Positions 1 through 10,600 of a stretch of DNA of 64,000 bases are shown here, piece by piece. Origin of the DNA: Anniella stebbinsi (Eukaryota; Chordata; Lepidosauria; Squamata; Anniellidae). Under the pieces are notes generated by a model that saw nothing but the letters and a program-made list of their open reading frames with translations, was not told where the DNA came from and ran no database searches. The stretch's first letter is position 1. Every line of letters starts with the position of its first letter. The stretch spans positions 100,100,609 through 100,164,608 of the forward strand of contig JARDYH010000003.1 in the NCBI GenBank assembly GCA_029215795.1, written 5' to 3'. Both the position numbers and the translations under genes were made by a program.

Positions 1-47
1 AGTTTCAGGGAGTTCACTTGTTTCTGACACCTTTGTGTATTTTTACT

Positions 48-74
48 GAACACTCGCTAGGGAGGCGCGTGTTC
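48..74. other. Representative imperfect hairpin dyad in the variable region
   Basis: GAACACTCGC at 48-57 pairs with GCGCGTGTTC at 65-74. The stem has 10 positions with one mismatch (T54 opposite C68) and a 7-base loop. GAACAC facing GTGTTC is kept in most subtypes although the bases between the arms differ. It is reduced in the I and J subtypes. A role in cruciform formation or protein binding is inference only. Confidence 0.7.
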
Positions 75-152
75 TGGCCTTAAAATTCCAAAATGGTAAA
101 ATGGGTAAATTGTACAGGAACCGTGCAGATCAGCAGCAAATGACCTATATTG

Positions 153-160
153 AACTAGTT
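153..160. other. 8-bp palindrome AACTAGTT, conserved in most monomers
   Basis: AACTAGTT is its own reverse complement. It is lost in copies reading GAACGAGTT, GAAATAGTT or GAACTTGTT. In copies followed by CGAAGC and preceded by G it extends to the 10-bp GAACTAGTTC, as near 26520. Confidence 0.75.
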
Positions 161-175
161 ACAAGCATTTACTCT

Positions 176-349
176 AGTGTCAGGGATTTCACTTGTTTCT
201 GACACCTTTGTGTATTTTTACTGAACACTCGCTACTCAGGCTTGTGTTCTAGCCTTAAACTCCCAAAGTGTAAATTAGGTAAATTGTACAGGAACCGTGC
301 AGATCAGCAGCAAATGACCTATTTTGAACTAGTTAGAAGCATTTACTCT
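176..349 (+). repeat. Monomer subtype B (174 bp, 1-bp deletion)
   Basis: Begins AGTGTCAGGGATTTC rather than AGTTTCAGGGAGTTC. It carries CTCAGGCTTGTG and AAACTCCCAAAGTGTAAATT, one base shorter than the usual AAAGTGGTAAATT. This single-base loss is a lineage marker: every copy makes the multi-monomer unit that holds it one base shorter than a multiple of 175, as seen in the offsets 2799, 1574 and 1399. Confidence 0.93.
178..205. other. Representative perfect 7-bp dyad at a monomer start
   Basis: GTGTCAG at 178-184 and CTGACAC at 199-205 are exact reverse complements separated by 14 bases. Only monomers beginning AGTGTCAGGG have it. Those beginning AGTTTCAGGG carry one mismatch in the left arm, so the dyad is a property of a monomer subclass. 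Confidence 0.7.
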
Positions 350-3300
350 AGCTTCAGGGAGTTCACTTGTTTCTGACACCTTTGTGTATTTTTACTGAAC
401 ACTCGCTACTCAGGCTTGTGTTCTAGCCTTAAAATTCCAAAATGGTAAAATGGGTAAATTGTACAGGAACCGTGCAGATCAGCAGCAAATGACCTATTTT
501 GAACTAGTTGCAAGCATTTACTCTAGTTTCAGGGAGTTCACTTGTTTCTGACACTTTTGTGTATTTTTACTGGACACTCGCTAGATAGGAGCGTGTTCTA
601 GCCTTAAAATTCCAAAATGGTAAAATGGGTAAATTGTACAGGAACCGTGCAGATCAGCAGCAAATGACCTATATTGAACTAGTTACAAGCATTTACTCTA
701 GTGTCAGGGAGTTCACTTGTTTCTGACACCTTTGTGTATTTTTACTGAACACTCGCTACTCAGGCTTGTGTTCTAGCCTTAAACTCCCAAAGTGGTAAAT
801 TGGGTAAATTGTACAGGAACCGTGCAGATCAGCAGCAAATGACCTATATTGAACTAGTTAAAAGCATTTACTCTAGTTTCAGGGAGTTCACTTGTTTCTG
901 ACACCTTTGTGTATTTTTACTGAACACTCGCTACTCAGGCTTGTGTTCTAGCCTTAAACTCCCAAAGTGGTAAATTGGGTAAATTGTACAGGAACCGTGC
1001 AGATCAGCAGCAAATGACTTATTTTGAACGAGTTACAAGCATTTACTCTGGTTTCAGGGAGTTCACTTCTTTCTGACACCTTTGTGTATTTTTACTGAAC
1101 ACTCGCTACTCAGGCTTGTGTTCTAGCCTTAAACTCCCAAAGTGGTAAATGGGGTAAATTGTACAGGAACCGTGCAGATCAGCAGCAAATGACTTATTTT
1201 GAACGAGTTACAAGCATTTACTCTAGTTTCAGGGAGTTCACTTGTTTCTGACACCTTTGTGTATTTTTACTGAACACTCGCTAGATAGGAGCGTGTTCTA
1301 GCCTTAAAATTCCAAAATGGTAAAATGGGTAAATTGTACAGGAACCGTGCAGATCAGCAGCAAATGACCTATATTGAACTAGTTAGAAGCATTTACTCTA
1401 GTTTCAGGGAGTTCACTTGTTTCTGACACCTTTGTGTATTTTTACTGAACACTCGCTAGATAGGAGCGTGTTCAGGCCTTAAAATTCCAAAATGGTAAAA
1501 TGGGTAAATTGTACAGGAACCGTGCAGATCAGCAGCAAATGACCTATATTGAACTAGTTACAAGCATTTACTCTAGTGTCAGGGATTTCACTTGTTTCTG
1601 ACACCTTTGTGTATTTTTACTGAACACTCGCTACTCAGGCTTGTGTTCTAGCCTTAAAATTCCAAAATGGTAAAATGGGTAAATTGTACAGGAACCGTGC
1701 AGATCAGCAGCAAATGACCTATTTTGAACTAGTTAGAAGCATTTACTCTAGCTTCAGGGAGTTCACTTGTTTCTGACACCTTTGTGTATTTTTACTGAAC
1801 ACTCGCTACTCAGGCTTGTGTTCTAGCCTTAAAATTCCAAAATGGTAAAATGGGTAAATTGTACAGGAACCGTGCAGATCAGCAGCAAATGACCTATTTT
1901 GAACTAGTTGCAAGCATTTACTCTAGTTTCAGGGAGTTCACTTGTTTCTGACACTTTTGTGTATTTTTACTGGACACTCGCTAGATAGGAGCGTGTTCTA
2001 GCCTTAAAATTCCAAAATGGTAAAATGGGTAAATTGTACAGGAACCGTGCAGATCAGCAGCAAATGACCTATATTGAACTAGTTACAAGCATTTACTCTA
2101 GTGTCAGGGAGTTCACTTGTTTCTGACACCTTTGTGTATTTTTACTGAACACTCGCTACTCAGGCTTGTGTTCTAGCCTTAAACTCCCAAAGTGGTAAAT
2201 TGGGTAAATTGTACAGGAACCGTGCAGATCAGCAGCAAATGACTTATTTTGAACGAGTTACAAGCATTTACTCTAGTTTCAGGGAGTTCACTTCTTTCTG
2301 ACACCTTTGTGTATTTTTACTGAACACTCGCTAGGGAGGCGCGTGTTCTGGCCTTAAAATTCCAAAATGGTAAAATGGGTAAATTGTACAGGAACCGTGC
2401 AGATCAGCAGCAAATGACCTATATTGAACTAGTTACAAGCATTTACTCTAGTGTCAGGGATTTCACTTGTTTCTGACACCTTTGTGTATTTTTACTGAAC
2501 ACTCGCTACTCAGGCTTGTGTTCTAGCCTTAAACTCCCAAAGTGGTAAATGGGGTAAATTGTACAGGAACCGTGCAGATCAGCAGCAAATGACTTATTTT
2601 GAACGAGTTACAAGCATTTACTCTAGTTTCAGGGAGTTCACTTGTTTCTGACACCTTTGTGTATTTTTACTGAACACTCGCTAGATAGGAGCGTGTTCTA
2701 GCCTTAAAATTCCAAAATGGTAAAATGGGTAAATTGTACAGGAACCGTGCAGATCAGCAGCAAATGACCTATTATGAACTAGTTAGAAGCATTTACTCTA
2801 GTTTCAGGGAGTTCACTTGTTTCTGACACCTTTGTGTATTTTTACTGAACACTCGCTAGGGAGGCGCGTGTTCTGGCCTTAAAATTCCAAAATGGTAAAA
2901 TGGGTAAATTGTACAGGAACCGTGCAGATCAGCAGCAAATGACCTATATTGAACTAGTTACAAGCATTTACTCTAGTGTCAGGGATTTCACTTGTTTCTG
3001 ACACCTTTGTGTATTTTTACTGAACACTCGCTACTCAGGCTTGTGTTCTAGCCTTAAACTCCCAAAGTGTAAATTAGGTAAATTGTACAGGAACCGTGCA
3101 GATCAGCAGCAAATGACCTATTTTGAACTAGTTAGAAGCATTTACTCTAGCTTCAGGGAGTTCACTTGTTTCTGACACCTTTGTGTATTTTTACTGAACA
3201 CTCGCTACTCAGGCTTGTGTTCTAGCCTTAAAATTCCAAAATGGTAAAATGGGTAAATTGTACAGGAACCGTGCAGATCAGCAGCAAATGACCTATTTTG

Positions 3301-4723
3301 AACTAGTTGCAAGCATTTACTCTAGTTTCAGGGAGTTCACTTGTTTCTGACACTTTTGTGTATTTTTACTGGACACTCGCTAGATAGGAGCGTGTTCTAG
3401 CCTTAAAATTCCAAAATGGTAAAATGGGTAAATTGTACAGGAACCGTGCAGATCAGCAGCAAATGACCTATATTGAACTAGTTACAAGCATTTACTCTAG
3501 TGTCAGGGAGTTCACTTGTTTCTGACACCTTTGTGTATTTTTACTGAACACTCGCTACTCAGGCTTGTGTTCTAGCCTTAAACTCCCAAAGTGGTAAATT
3601 GGGTAAATTGTACAGGAACCGTGCAGATCAGCAGCAAATGACCTATATTGAACTAGTTAAAAGCATTTACTCTAGTTTCAGGGAGTTCACTTGTTTCTGA
3701 CACCTTTGTGTATTTTTACTGAACACTCGCTACTCAGGCTTGTGTTCTAGCCTTAAACTCCCAAAGTGGTAAATTGGGTAAATTGTACAGGAACCGTGCA
3801 GATCAGCAGCAAATGACTTATTTTGAACGAGTTACAAGCATTTACTCTGGTTTCAGGGAGTTCACTTCTTTCTGACACCTTTGTGTATTTTTACTGAACA
3901 CTCGCTACTCAGGCTTGTGTTCTAGCCTTAAACTCCCAAAGTGGTAAATGGGGTAAATTGTACAGGAACCGTGCAGATCAGCAGCAAATGACTTATTTTG
4001 AACGAGTTACAAGCATTTACTCTAGTTTCAGGGAGTTCACTTGTTTCTGACACCTTTGTGTATTTTTACTGAACACTCGCTAGATAGGAGCGTGTTCTAG
4101 CCTTAAAATTCCAAAATGGTAAAATGGGTAAATTGTACAGGAACCGTGCAGATCAGCAGCAAATGACCTATATTGAACTAGTTAGAAGCATTTACTCTAG
4201 TTTCAGGGAGTTCACTTGTTTCTGACACCTTTGTGTATTTTTACTGAACACTCGCTAGATAGGAGCGTGTTCAGGCCTTAAAATTCCAAAATGGTAAAAT
4301 GGGTAAATTGTACAGGAACCGTGCAGATCAGCAGCAAATGACCTATATTGAACTAGTTACAAGCATTTACTCTAGTGTCAGGGATTTCACTTGTTTCTGA
4401 CACCTTTGTGTATTTTTACTGAACACTCGCTACTCAGGCTTGTGTTCTAGCCTTAAACTCCCAAAGTGGTAAATTGGGTAAATTGTACAGGAACCGTGCA
4501 GATCAGCAGCAAATGACTTATTTTGAACGAGTTACAAGCATTTCCTCTAGTTTCAGGGAGTTCACTTGTTTCTGACACCTTTGTGTATTTTTACTGAACA
4601 CTCGCTAGTCAGGCGCGTGTTCTGGCCTTAAAATTCCAAAATGGTAAAATGGGTAACTTGTACAGGAACCGTGCAGATGAGCAGCAAATGACTTATTTTG
4701 AACTAGTTATAAGCATTTACTCT

Positions 4724-4882
4724 AGTTTCAGGGAGTTCACTTGTTTCTGACACCTTTGTGTATTTTTACTGAACACTCGCTAGGCCTTAAAATTCCAAAG
4801 TGGTAAAATGGGTAAATTGTACAGGAACTGTGCAGATCAGCAGCAAATGACCTATTTTGAAATAGTTAGAAGCATTTACTCT
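4724..4882 (+). repeat. 159-bp monomer subtype I (16-bp deletion)
   Basis: At 4781 the sequence reads CTAGGCCTTAAAA, where a K monomer reads CTAGGCAGGCGCG and then GTTCTGGCCTTAAAA. The missing 16 bp lie between two GGC trinucleotides, as expected of a microhomology deletion. The deletion removes the right arm of the hairpin dyad. The same junction starts at 10888, 17869, 26774, 27633, 29716, 35476, 39483, 44894, 48901, 55722, 59557, 62249 and 63795. At 39483 and 48901 it reads TAGGACTT. Confidence 0.9.
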
Positions 4883-5057
4883 AGTGTCAGGGAGTTCACT
4901 TGTTTCTGACACCTTTGTGTATTTTTACTGAACACTCGCTAGATAGGAGAAGGTTCTAGCCTTAAAATTCCAAAATGGTAAAATGGGTAAATTGTAGAGG
5001 AACCGTGCAGATCAGCAGCAAATGACCTATATTGAACTAGTTAAAAGCATTTACTCT
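4883..5057 (+). repeat. Monomer subtype J (GATAGGAGAAGG)
   Basis: Follows an I monomer. It differs from D by GATAGGAGAAGGTTC in place of GATAGGAGCGTGTTC, and by TGTAGAGG in place of TGTACAGG, which destroys the TGTACA palindrome. I-J pairs travel together at about 4.7, 10.8, 17.9, 26.8, 27.6 and 29.7 kb. The I monomers at and right of 35476 lack a following J. Confidence 0.8.
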
Positions 5058-7693
5058 AGTTTCAGGGAGTTCACTTGTTTCTGACACCTTTGTGTATTTT
5101 TACTGAACACTCGCTAGATAGGAGCGTGTTCAGGCCTTAAAATTCCAAAATGGTAAAATGGGTAAATTGTACAGGAACCGTGCAGATCAGCAGCAAATGA
5201 CCTATATTGAACTAGTTACAAGCATTTACTCTAGTGTCAGGGAGTTCACTTGTTTCTGACACCTTTGTGTATTTTTACTGAACACTCGCTACTCAGGCTT
5301 GTGTTCTAGCCTTAAACTCCCAAAGTGGTAAATTGGGTAAATTGTACAGGAACCGTGCAGATCAGCAGCAAATGACTTATTTTGAACGAGTTACAAGCAT
5401 TTACTCTAGTTTCAGGGAGTTCACTTCTTTCTGACACCTTTGTGTATTTTTACTGAACACTCGCTACTCAGGCTTGTGTTCTAGCCTTAAACTCCCAAAG
5501 TGGTAAATGGGGTAAATTGTACAGGAACCGTGCAGATCAGCAGCAAATGACTTATTTTGAACGAGTTACAAGCATTTACTCTAGTTTCAGGGAGTTCACT
5601 TGTTTCTGACACCTTTGTGTATTTTTACTGAACACTCGCTAGATAGGAGCGTGTTCTAGCCTTAAAATTCCAAAATGGTAAAATGGGTAAATTGTACAGG
5701 AACCGTGCAGATCAGCAGCAAATGACCTATTATGAACTAGTTAGAAGCATTTACTCTAGTTTCAGGGAGTTCACTTGTTTCTGACACCTTTGTGTATTTT
5801 TACTGAACACTCGCTAGGGAGGCGCGTGTTCTGGCCTTAAAATTCCAAAATGGTAAAATGGGTAAATTGTACAGGAACCGTGCAGATCAGCAGCAAATGA
5901 CCTATATTGAACTAGTCACAAGCATTTACTCTAGTGTCAGGGAGTTCACTTGTTTCTGACACCTTTGTGTATTTTTACTGAACACTCGCTACTCAGGCTT
6001 GTGTTCTAGCCTTAAACTCCCAAAGTGTAAATTAGGTAAATTGTACAGGAACCGTGCAGATCAGCAGCAAATGACCTATTTTGAACTAGTTGCAAGCATT
6101 TACTCTAGTTTCAGGGAGTTCACTTGTTGCTGACACTTTTGTGTATTTTTACTGGACACTCGCTAGATAGGAGCGTGTTCTAGCCTTAAAATTCCAAAAT
6201 GGTAAAATGGGTAAATTGTACAGGAACCGTGCAGATCAGCAGCAAATGACCTATATTGAACTAGTTACAAGCATTTACTCTAGTGTCAGGGAGTTCACTT
6301 GTTTCTGACACCTTTGTGTATTTTTACTGAACACTCGCTACTCAGGCTTGTGTTCTAGCCTTAAACTCCCAAAGTGGTAAATTGGGTAAATTGTACAGGA
6401 ACCGTGCAGATCAGCAGCAAATGACTTATTTTGAACGAGTTCCAAGCATTTACTCTAGTTTCAGGGAGTTCACTTCTTTCTGACACCTTTGTGTATTTTT
6501 ACTGAACACTCGCTACGCAGGCTTGTGTTCTAGCCTTAAACTCCCAAAGTGGTAAATGGGGTAAATTGTACAGGAACCGTGCAGATCAGCAGCAAATGAC
6601 TTATTTTGAACGAGTTACAAGCATTTACTCTAGTGTCAGGGATTTCACTTGTTTCTGACACCTTTGTGTATTTTTACTGAACACTCGTTAGGGAGGCGCG
6701 TGTTCTGGCCTTAAAATTCCAAAATGGTAAAATGGGTAAATTGTACAGGAACCGTGCAGATCAGCAGCAAATGACCTATATTGAACTAGTTACAAGCATT
6801 TACTCTAGTGTCAGGGAGTTCACTTGTTTCTGACACCTTTGTGTATTTTTACTGAACACTCGCTACTCAGGCTTGTGTTCTAGCCTTAAACTCCCAAAGT
6901 GGTAAATTGGGTAAATTGTACAGGAACCGTGCAGATCAGCAGCAAATGACTTATTTTGAACGAGTTACAAGCATTTACTCTAGTTTCAGGGAGTTCACTT
7001 CTTTCTGACACCTTTGTGTATTTTTACTGAACACTCGCTACTCAGGCTTGTGTTCTAGCCTTAAACTCCCAAAGTGGTAAATGGGGTAAATTGTACAGGA
7101 ACCGTGCAGATCAGCAGCAAATGACTTATTTTGAACGAGTTACAAGCATTTACTCTAGTTTCAGGGAGTTCACTTGTTTCTGACACCTTTGTGTATTTTT
7201 ACTGAACACTCGCTAGATAGGAGCGTGTTCTAGCCTTAAAATTCCAAAATGGTAAAATGGGTAAATTGTACAGGAACCGTGCAGATCAGCAGCAAATGAC
7301 CTATTATGAACTAGTTAGAAGCATTTACTCTAGTTTCAGGGAGTTCACTTGTTTCTGACACCTTTGTGTATTTTTACTGAACACTCGCTAGGGAGGCGCG
7401 TGTTCTGGCCTTAAAATTCCAAAATGGTAAAATGGGTAAATTGTACAGGAACCGTGCAGATCAGCAGCAAATGACCTATATTGAACTAGTCACAAGCATT
7501 TACTCTAGTGTCAGGGAGTTCACTTGTTTCTGACACCTTTGTGTATTTTTACTGAACACTCGCTACTCAGGCTTGTGTTCTAGCCTTAAACTCCCAAAGT
7601 GGTAAATTGGGTAAATTGTACAGGAACCGTGCAGATCAGCAGCAAATGACTTATTTTGAACGAGTTACAAGCATTTACTCTAGCTTCAGGGAG

Positions 7694-10600
7694 TTCACTT
7701 GTTTCTGACACCTTTGTGTATTTTTACTGAACACTCGCTACTCAGGCTTGTGTTCTAGCCTTAAAATTCCAAAATGGTAAAATGGGTAAATTGTACAGGA
7801 ACCGTGCAGATCAGCAGCAAATGACCTATTTTGAACTAGTTAGAAGCATTTACTCTAGCTTCAGGGAGTTCACTTGTTTCTGACACCTTTGTGTATTTTT
7901 ACTGAACACTCGCTACTCAGGCTTGTGTTCTAGCCTTAAAATTCCAAAATGGTAAAATGGGTAAATTGTACAGGAACCGTGCAGATCAGCAGCAAATGAC
8001 CTATTTTGAACTAGTTGCAAGCATTTACTCTAGTTTCAGGGAGTTCACTTGTTTCTGACACTTTTGTGTATTTTTACTGGACACTCGCTAGATAGGAGCG
8101 TGTTCTAGCCTTAAAATTCCAAAATGGTAAAATGGGTAAATTGTACAGGAACCGTGCAGATCAGCAGCAAATGACCTATATTGAACTAGTTACAAGCATT
8201 TACTCTAGTGTCAGGGAGTTCACTTGTTTCTGACACCTTTGTGTATTTTTACTGAACACTCGCTACTCAGGCTTGTGTTCTAGCCTTAAACTCCCAAAGT
8301 GGTAAATTGGGTAAATTGTACAGGAACCGTGCAGATCAGCAGCAAATGACCTATATTGAACTAGTTAAAAGCATTTACTCTAGTTTCAGGGAGTTCACTT
8401 CTTTCTGACACCTTTGTGTATTTTTACTGAACACTCGCTAGGGAGGCGCGTGTTCTGGCCTTAAAATTCCAAAATGGTAAAATGGGTAAATTGTACAGGA
8501 ACCGTGCAGATCAGCAGCAAATGACCTATATTGAACTAGTTACAAGCATTTACTCTAGTGTCAGGGATTTCACTTGTTTCTGACACCTTTGTGTATTTTT
8601 ACTGAACACTCGCTACTCAGGCTTGTGTTCTAGCCTTAAACTCCCAAAGTGGTAAATGGGGTAAATTGTACAGGAACCGTGCAGATCAGCAGCAAATGAC
8701 TTATTTTGAACGAGTTACAAGCATTTACTCTAGTTTCAGGGAGTTCACTTGTTTCTGACACCTTTGTGTATTTTTACTGAACACTCGCTAGATAGGAGCG
8801 TGTTCTAGCCTTAAAATTCCAAAATGGTAAAATGGGTAAATTGTACAGGAACCGTGCAGATCAGCAGCAAATGACCTATTATGAACTAGTTAGAAGCATT
8901 TACTCTAGTTTCAGGGAGTTCACTTGTTTCTGACACCTTTGTGTATTTTTACTGAACACTCGCTAGGGAGGCGCGTGTTCTGGCCTTAAAATTCCAAAAT
9001 GGTAAAATGGGTAAATTGTACAGGAACCGTGCAGATCAGCAGCAAATGACCTATATTGAACTAGTTACAAGCATTTACTCTAGTGTCAGGGATTTCACTT
9101 GTTTCTGACACCTTTGTGTATTTTTACTGAACACTCGCTACTCAGGCTTGTGTTCTAGCCTTAAACTCCCAAAGTGTAAATTAGGTAAATTGTACAGGAA
9201 CCGTGCAGATCAGCAGCAAATGACCTATTTTGAACTAGTTAGAAGCATTTACTCTAGCTTCAGGGAGTTCACTTGTTTCTGACACCTTTGTGTATTTTTA
9301 CTGAACACTCGCTACTCAGGCTTGTGTTCTAGCCTTAAAATTCCAAAATGGTAAAATGGGTAAATTGTACAGGAACCGTGCAGATCAGCAGCAAATGACC
9401 TATTTTGAACTAGTTGCAAGCATTTACTCTAGTTTCAGGGAGTTCACTTGTTTCTGACACTTTTGTGTATTTTTACTGGACACTCGCTAGATAGGAGCGT
9501 GTTCTAGCCTTAAAATTCCAAAATGGTAAAATGGGTAAATTGTACAGGAACCGTGCAGATCAGCAGCAAATGACCTATATTGAACTAGTTACAAGCATTT
9601 ACTCTAGTGTCAGGGAGTTCACTTGTTTCTGACACCTTTGTGTATTTTTACTGAACACTCGCTACTCAGGCTTGTGTTCTAGCCTTAAACTCCCAAAGTG
9701 GTAAATTGGGTAAATTGTACAGGAACCGTGCAGATCAGCAGCAAATGACCTATATTGAACTAGTTAAAAGCATTTACTCTAGTTTCAGGGAGTTCACTTG
9801 TTTCTGACACCTTTGTGTATTTTTACTGAACACTCGCTACTCAGGCTTGTGTTCTAGCCTTAAACTCCCAAAGTGGTAAATTGGGTAAATTGTACAGGAA
9901 CCGTGCAGATCAGCAGCAAATGACTTATTTTGAACGAGTTACAAGCATTTACTCTGGTTTCAGGGAGTTCACTTCTTTCTGACACCTTTGTGTATTTTTA
10001 CTGAACACTCGCTACTCAGGCTTGTGTTCTAGCCTTAAACTCCCAAAGTGGTAAATGGGGTAAATTGTACAGGAACCGTGCAGATCAGCAGCAAATGACT
10101 TATTTTGAACGAGTTACAAGCATTTACTCTAGTTTCAGGGAGTTCACTTGTTTCTGACACCTTTGTGTATTTTTACTGAACACTCGCTAGATAGGAGCGT
10201 GTTCTAGCCTTAAAATTCCAAAATGGTAAAATGGGTAAATTGTACAGGAACCGTGCAGATCAGCAGCAAATGACCTATATTGAACTAGTTAGAAGCATTT
10301 ACTCTAGTTTCAGGGAGTTCACTTGTTTCTGACACCTTTGTGTATTTTTACTGAACACTCGCTAGATAGGAGCGTGTTCAGGCCTTAAAATTCCAAAATG
10401 GTAAAATGGGTAAATTGTACAGGAACCGTGCAGATCAGCAGCAAATGACCTATATTGAACTAGTTACAAGCATTTACTCTAGTGTCAGGGATTTCACTTG
10501 TTTCTGACACCTTTGTGTATTTTTACTGAACACTCGCTACTCAGGCTTGTGTTCTAGCCTTAAACTCCCAAAGTGGTAAATTGGGTAAATTGTACAGGAA

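Larger units (their letters stand above)
1..175 (+). repeat. Reference monomer, subtype A (175 bp)
   Basis: The first complete monomer in the register used here. After ACTCGCTA it carries GGGAGGCGCG, then TTCTGGCCTTAAAATTCC, AAAATGGTAAAATGGG, the conserved TGTACAGGAACC block, GACCTATATTGAAC and ACAAGC. It contains a dyad at 48-57/65-74 and the palindrome AACTAGTT at 153-160. Copies of subtype A recur, for example near 2859, 5817, 7391, 11924 and 13498. Confidence 0.95.
1..1586 (+). repeat. Nine-monomer segment A-B-C-D-E-E-F-D-G, first of three copies
   Basis: The monomer order matches 2800 onward (offset 2799 bp, 16 monomers minus the 1-bp B deletion) and 8907 onward (a further 6107 bp). Anchor: GGGAGGCGCG at 60, 2859 and 8966. 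After the G monomer near 1460 this copy continues with two C monomers, whereas the copies at 4.4 and 10.5 kb continue with E and H, so one end of the shared block lies near 1.6 kb. Confidence 0.85.
1587..7601 (+). repeat. 35-monomer higher-order unit, copy 1 (offset 6107 bp)
   Basis: Pairs with 7694-13708 at a constant offset of 6107 bp, checked at 1634/7741, 2334/8441, 2801/8908, 4608/10715 and 4781/10888. The length equals 35 x 175 minus 16 (one 159-bp I monomer) minus 2 (two B monomers). Homology begins just after a T/G difference at 1586/7693 and ends at 7601/13708, where copy 1 has E and copy 2 has B. One internal patch differs: near 2244-2262 copy 1 reads GACTTATTTTGAACGAG and copy 2 reads GACCTATATTGAACTAG, which suggests local conversion. 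Confidence 0.85.
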
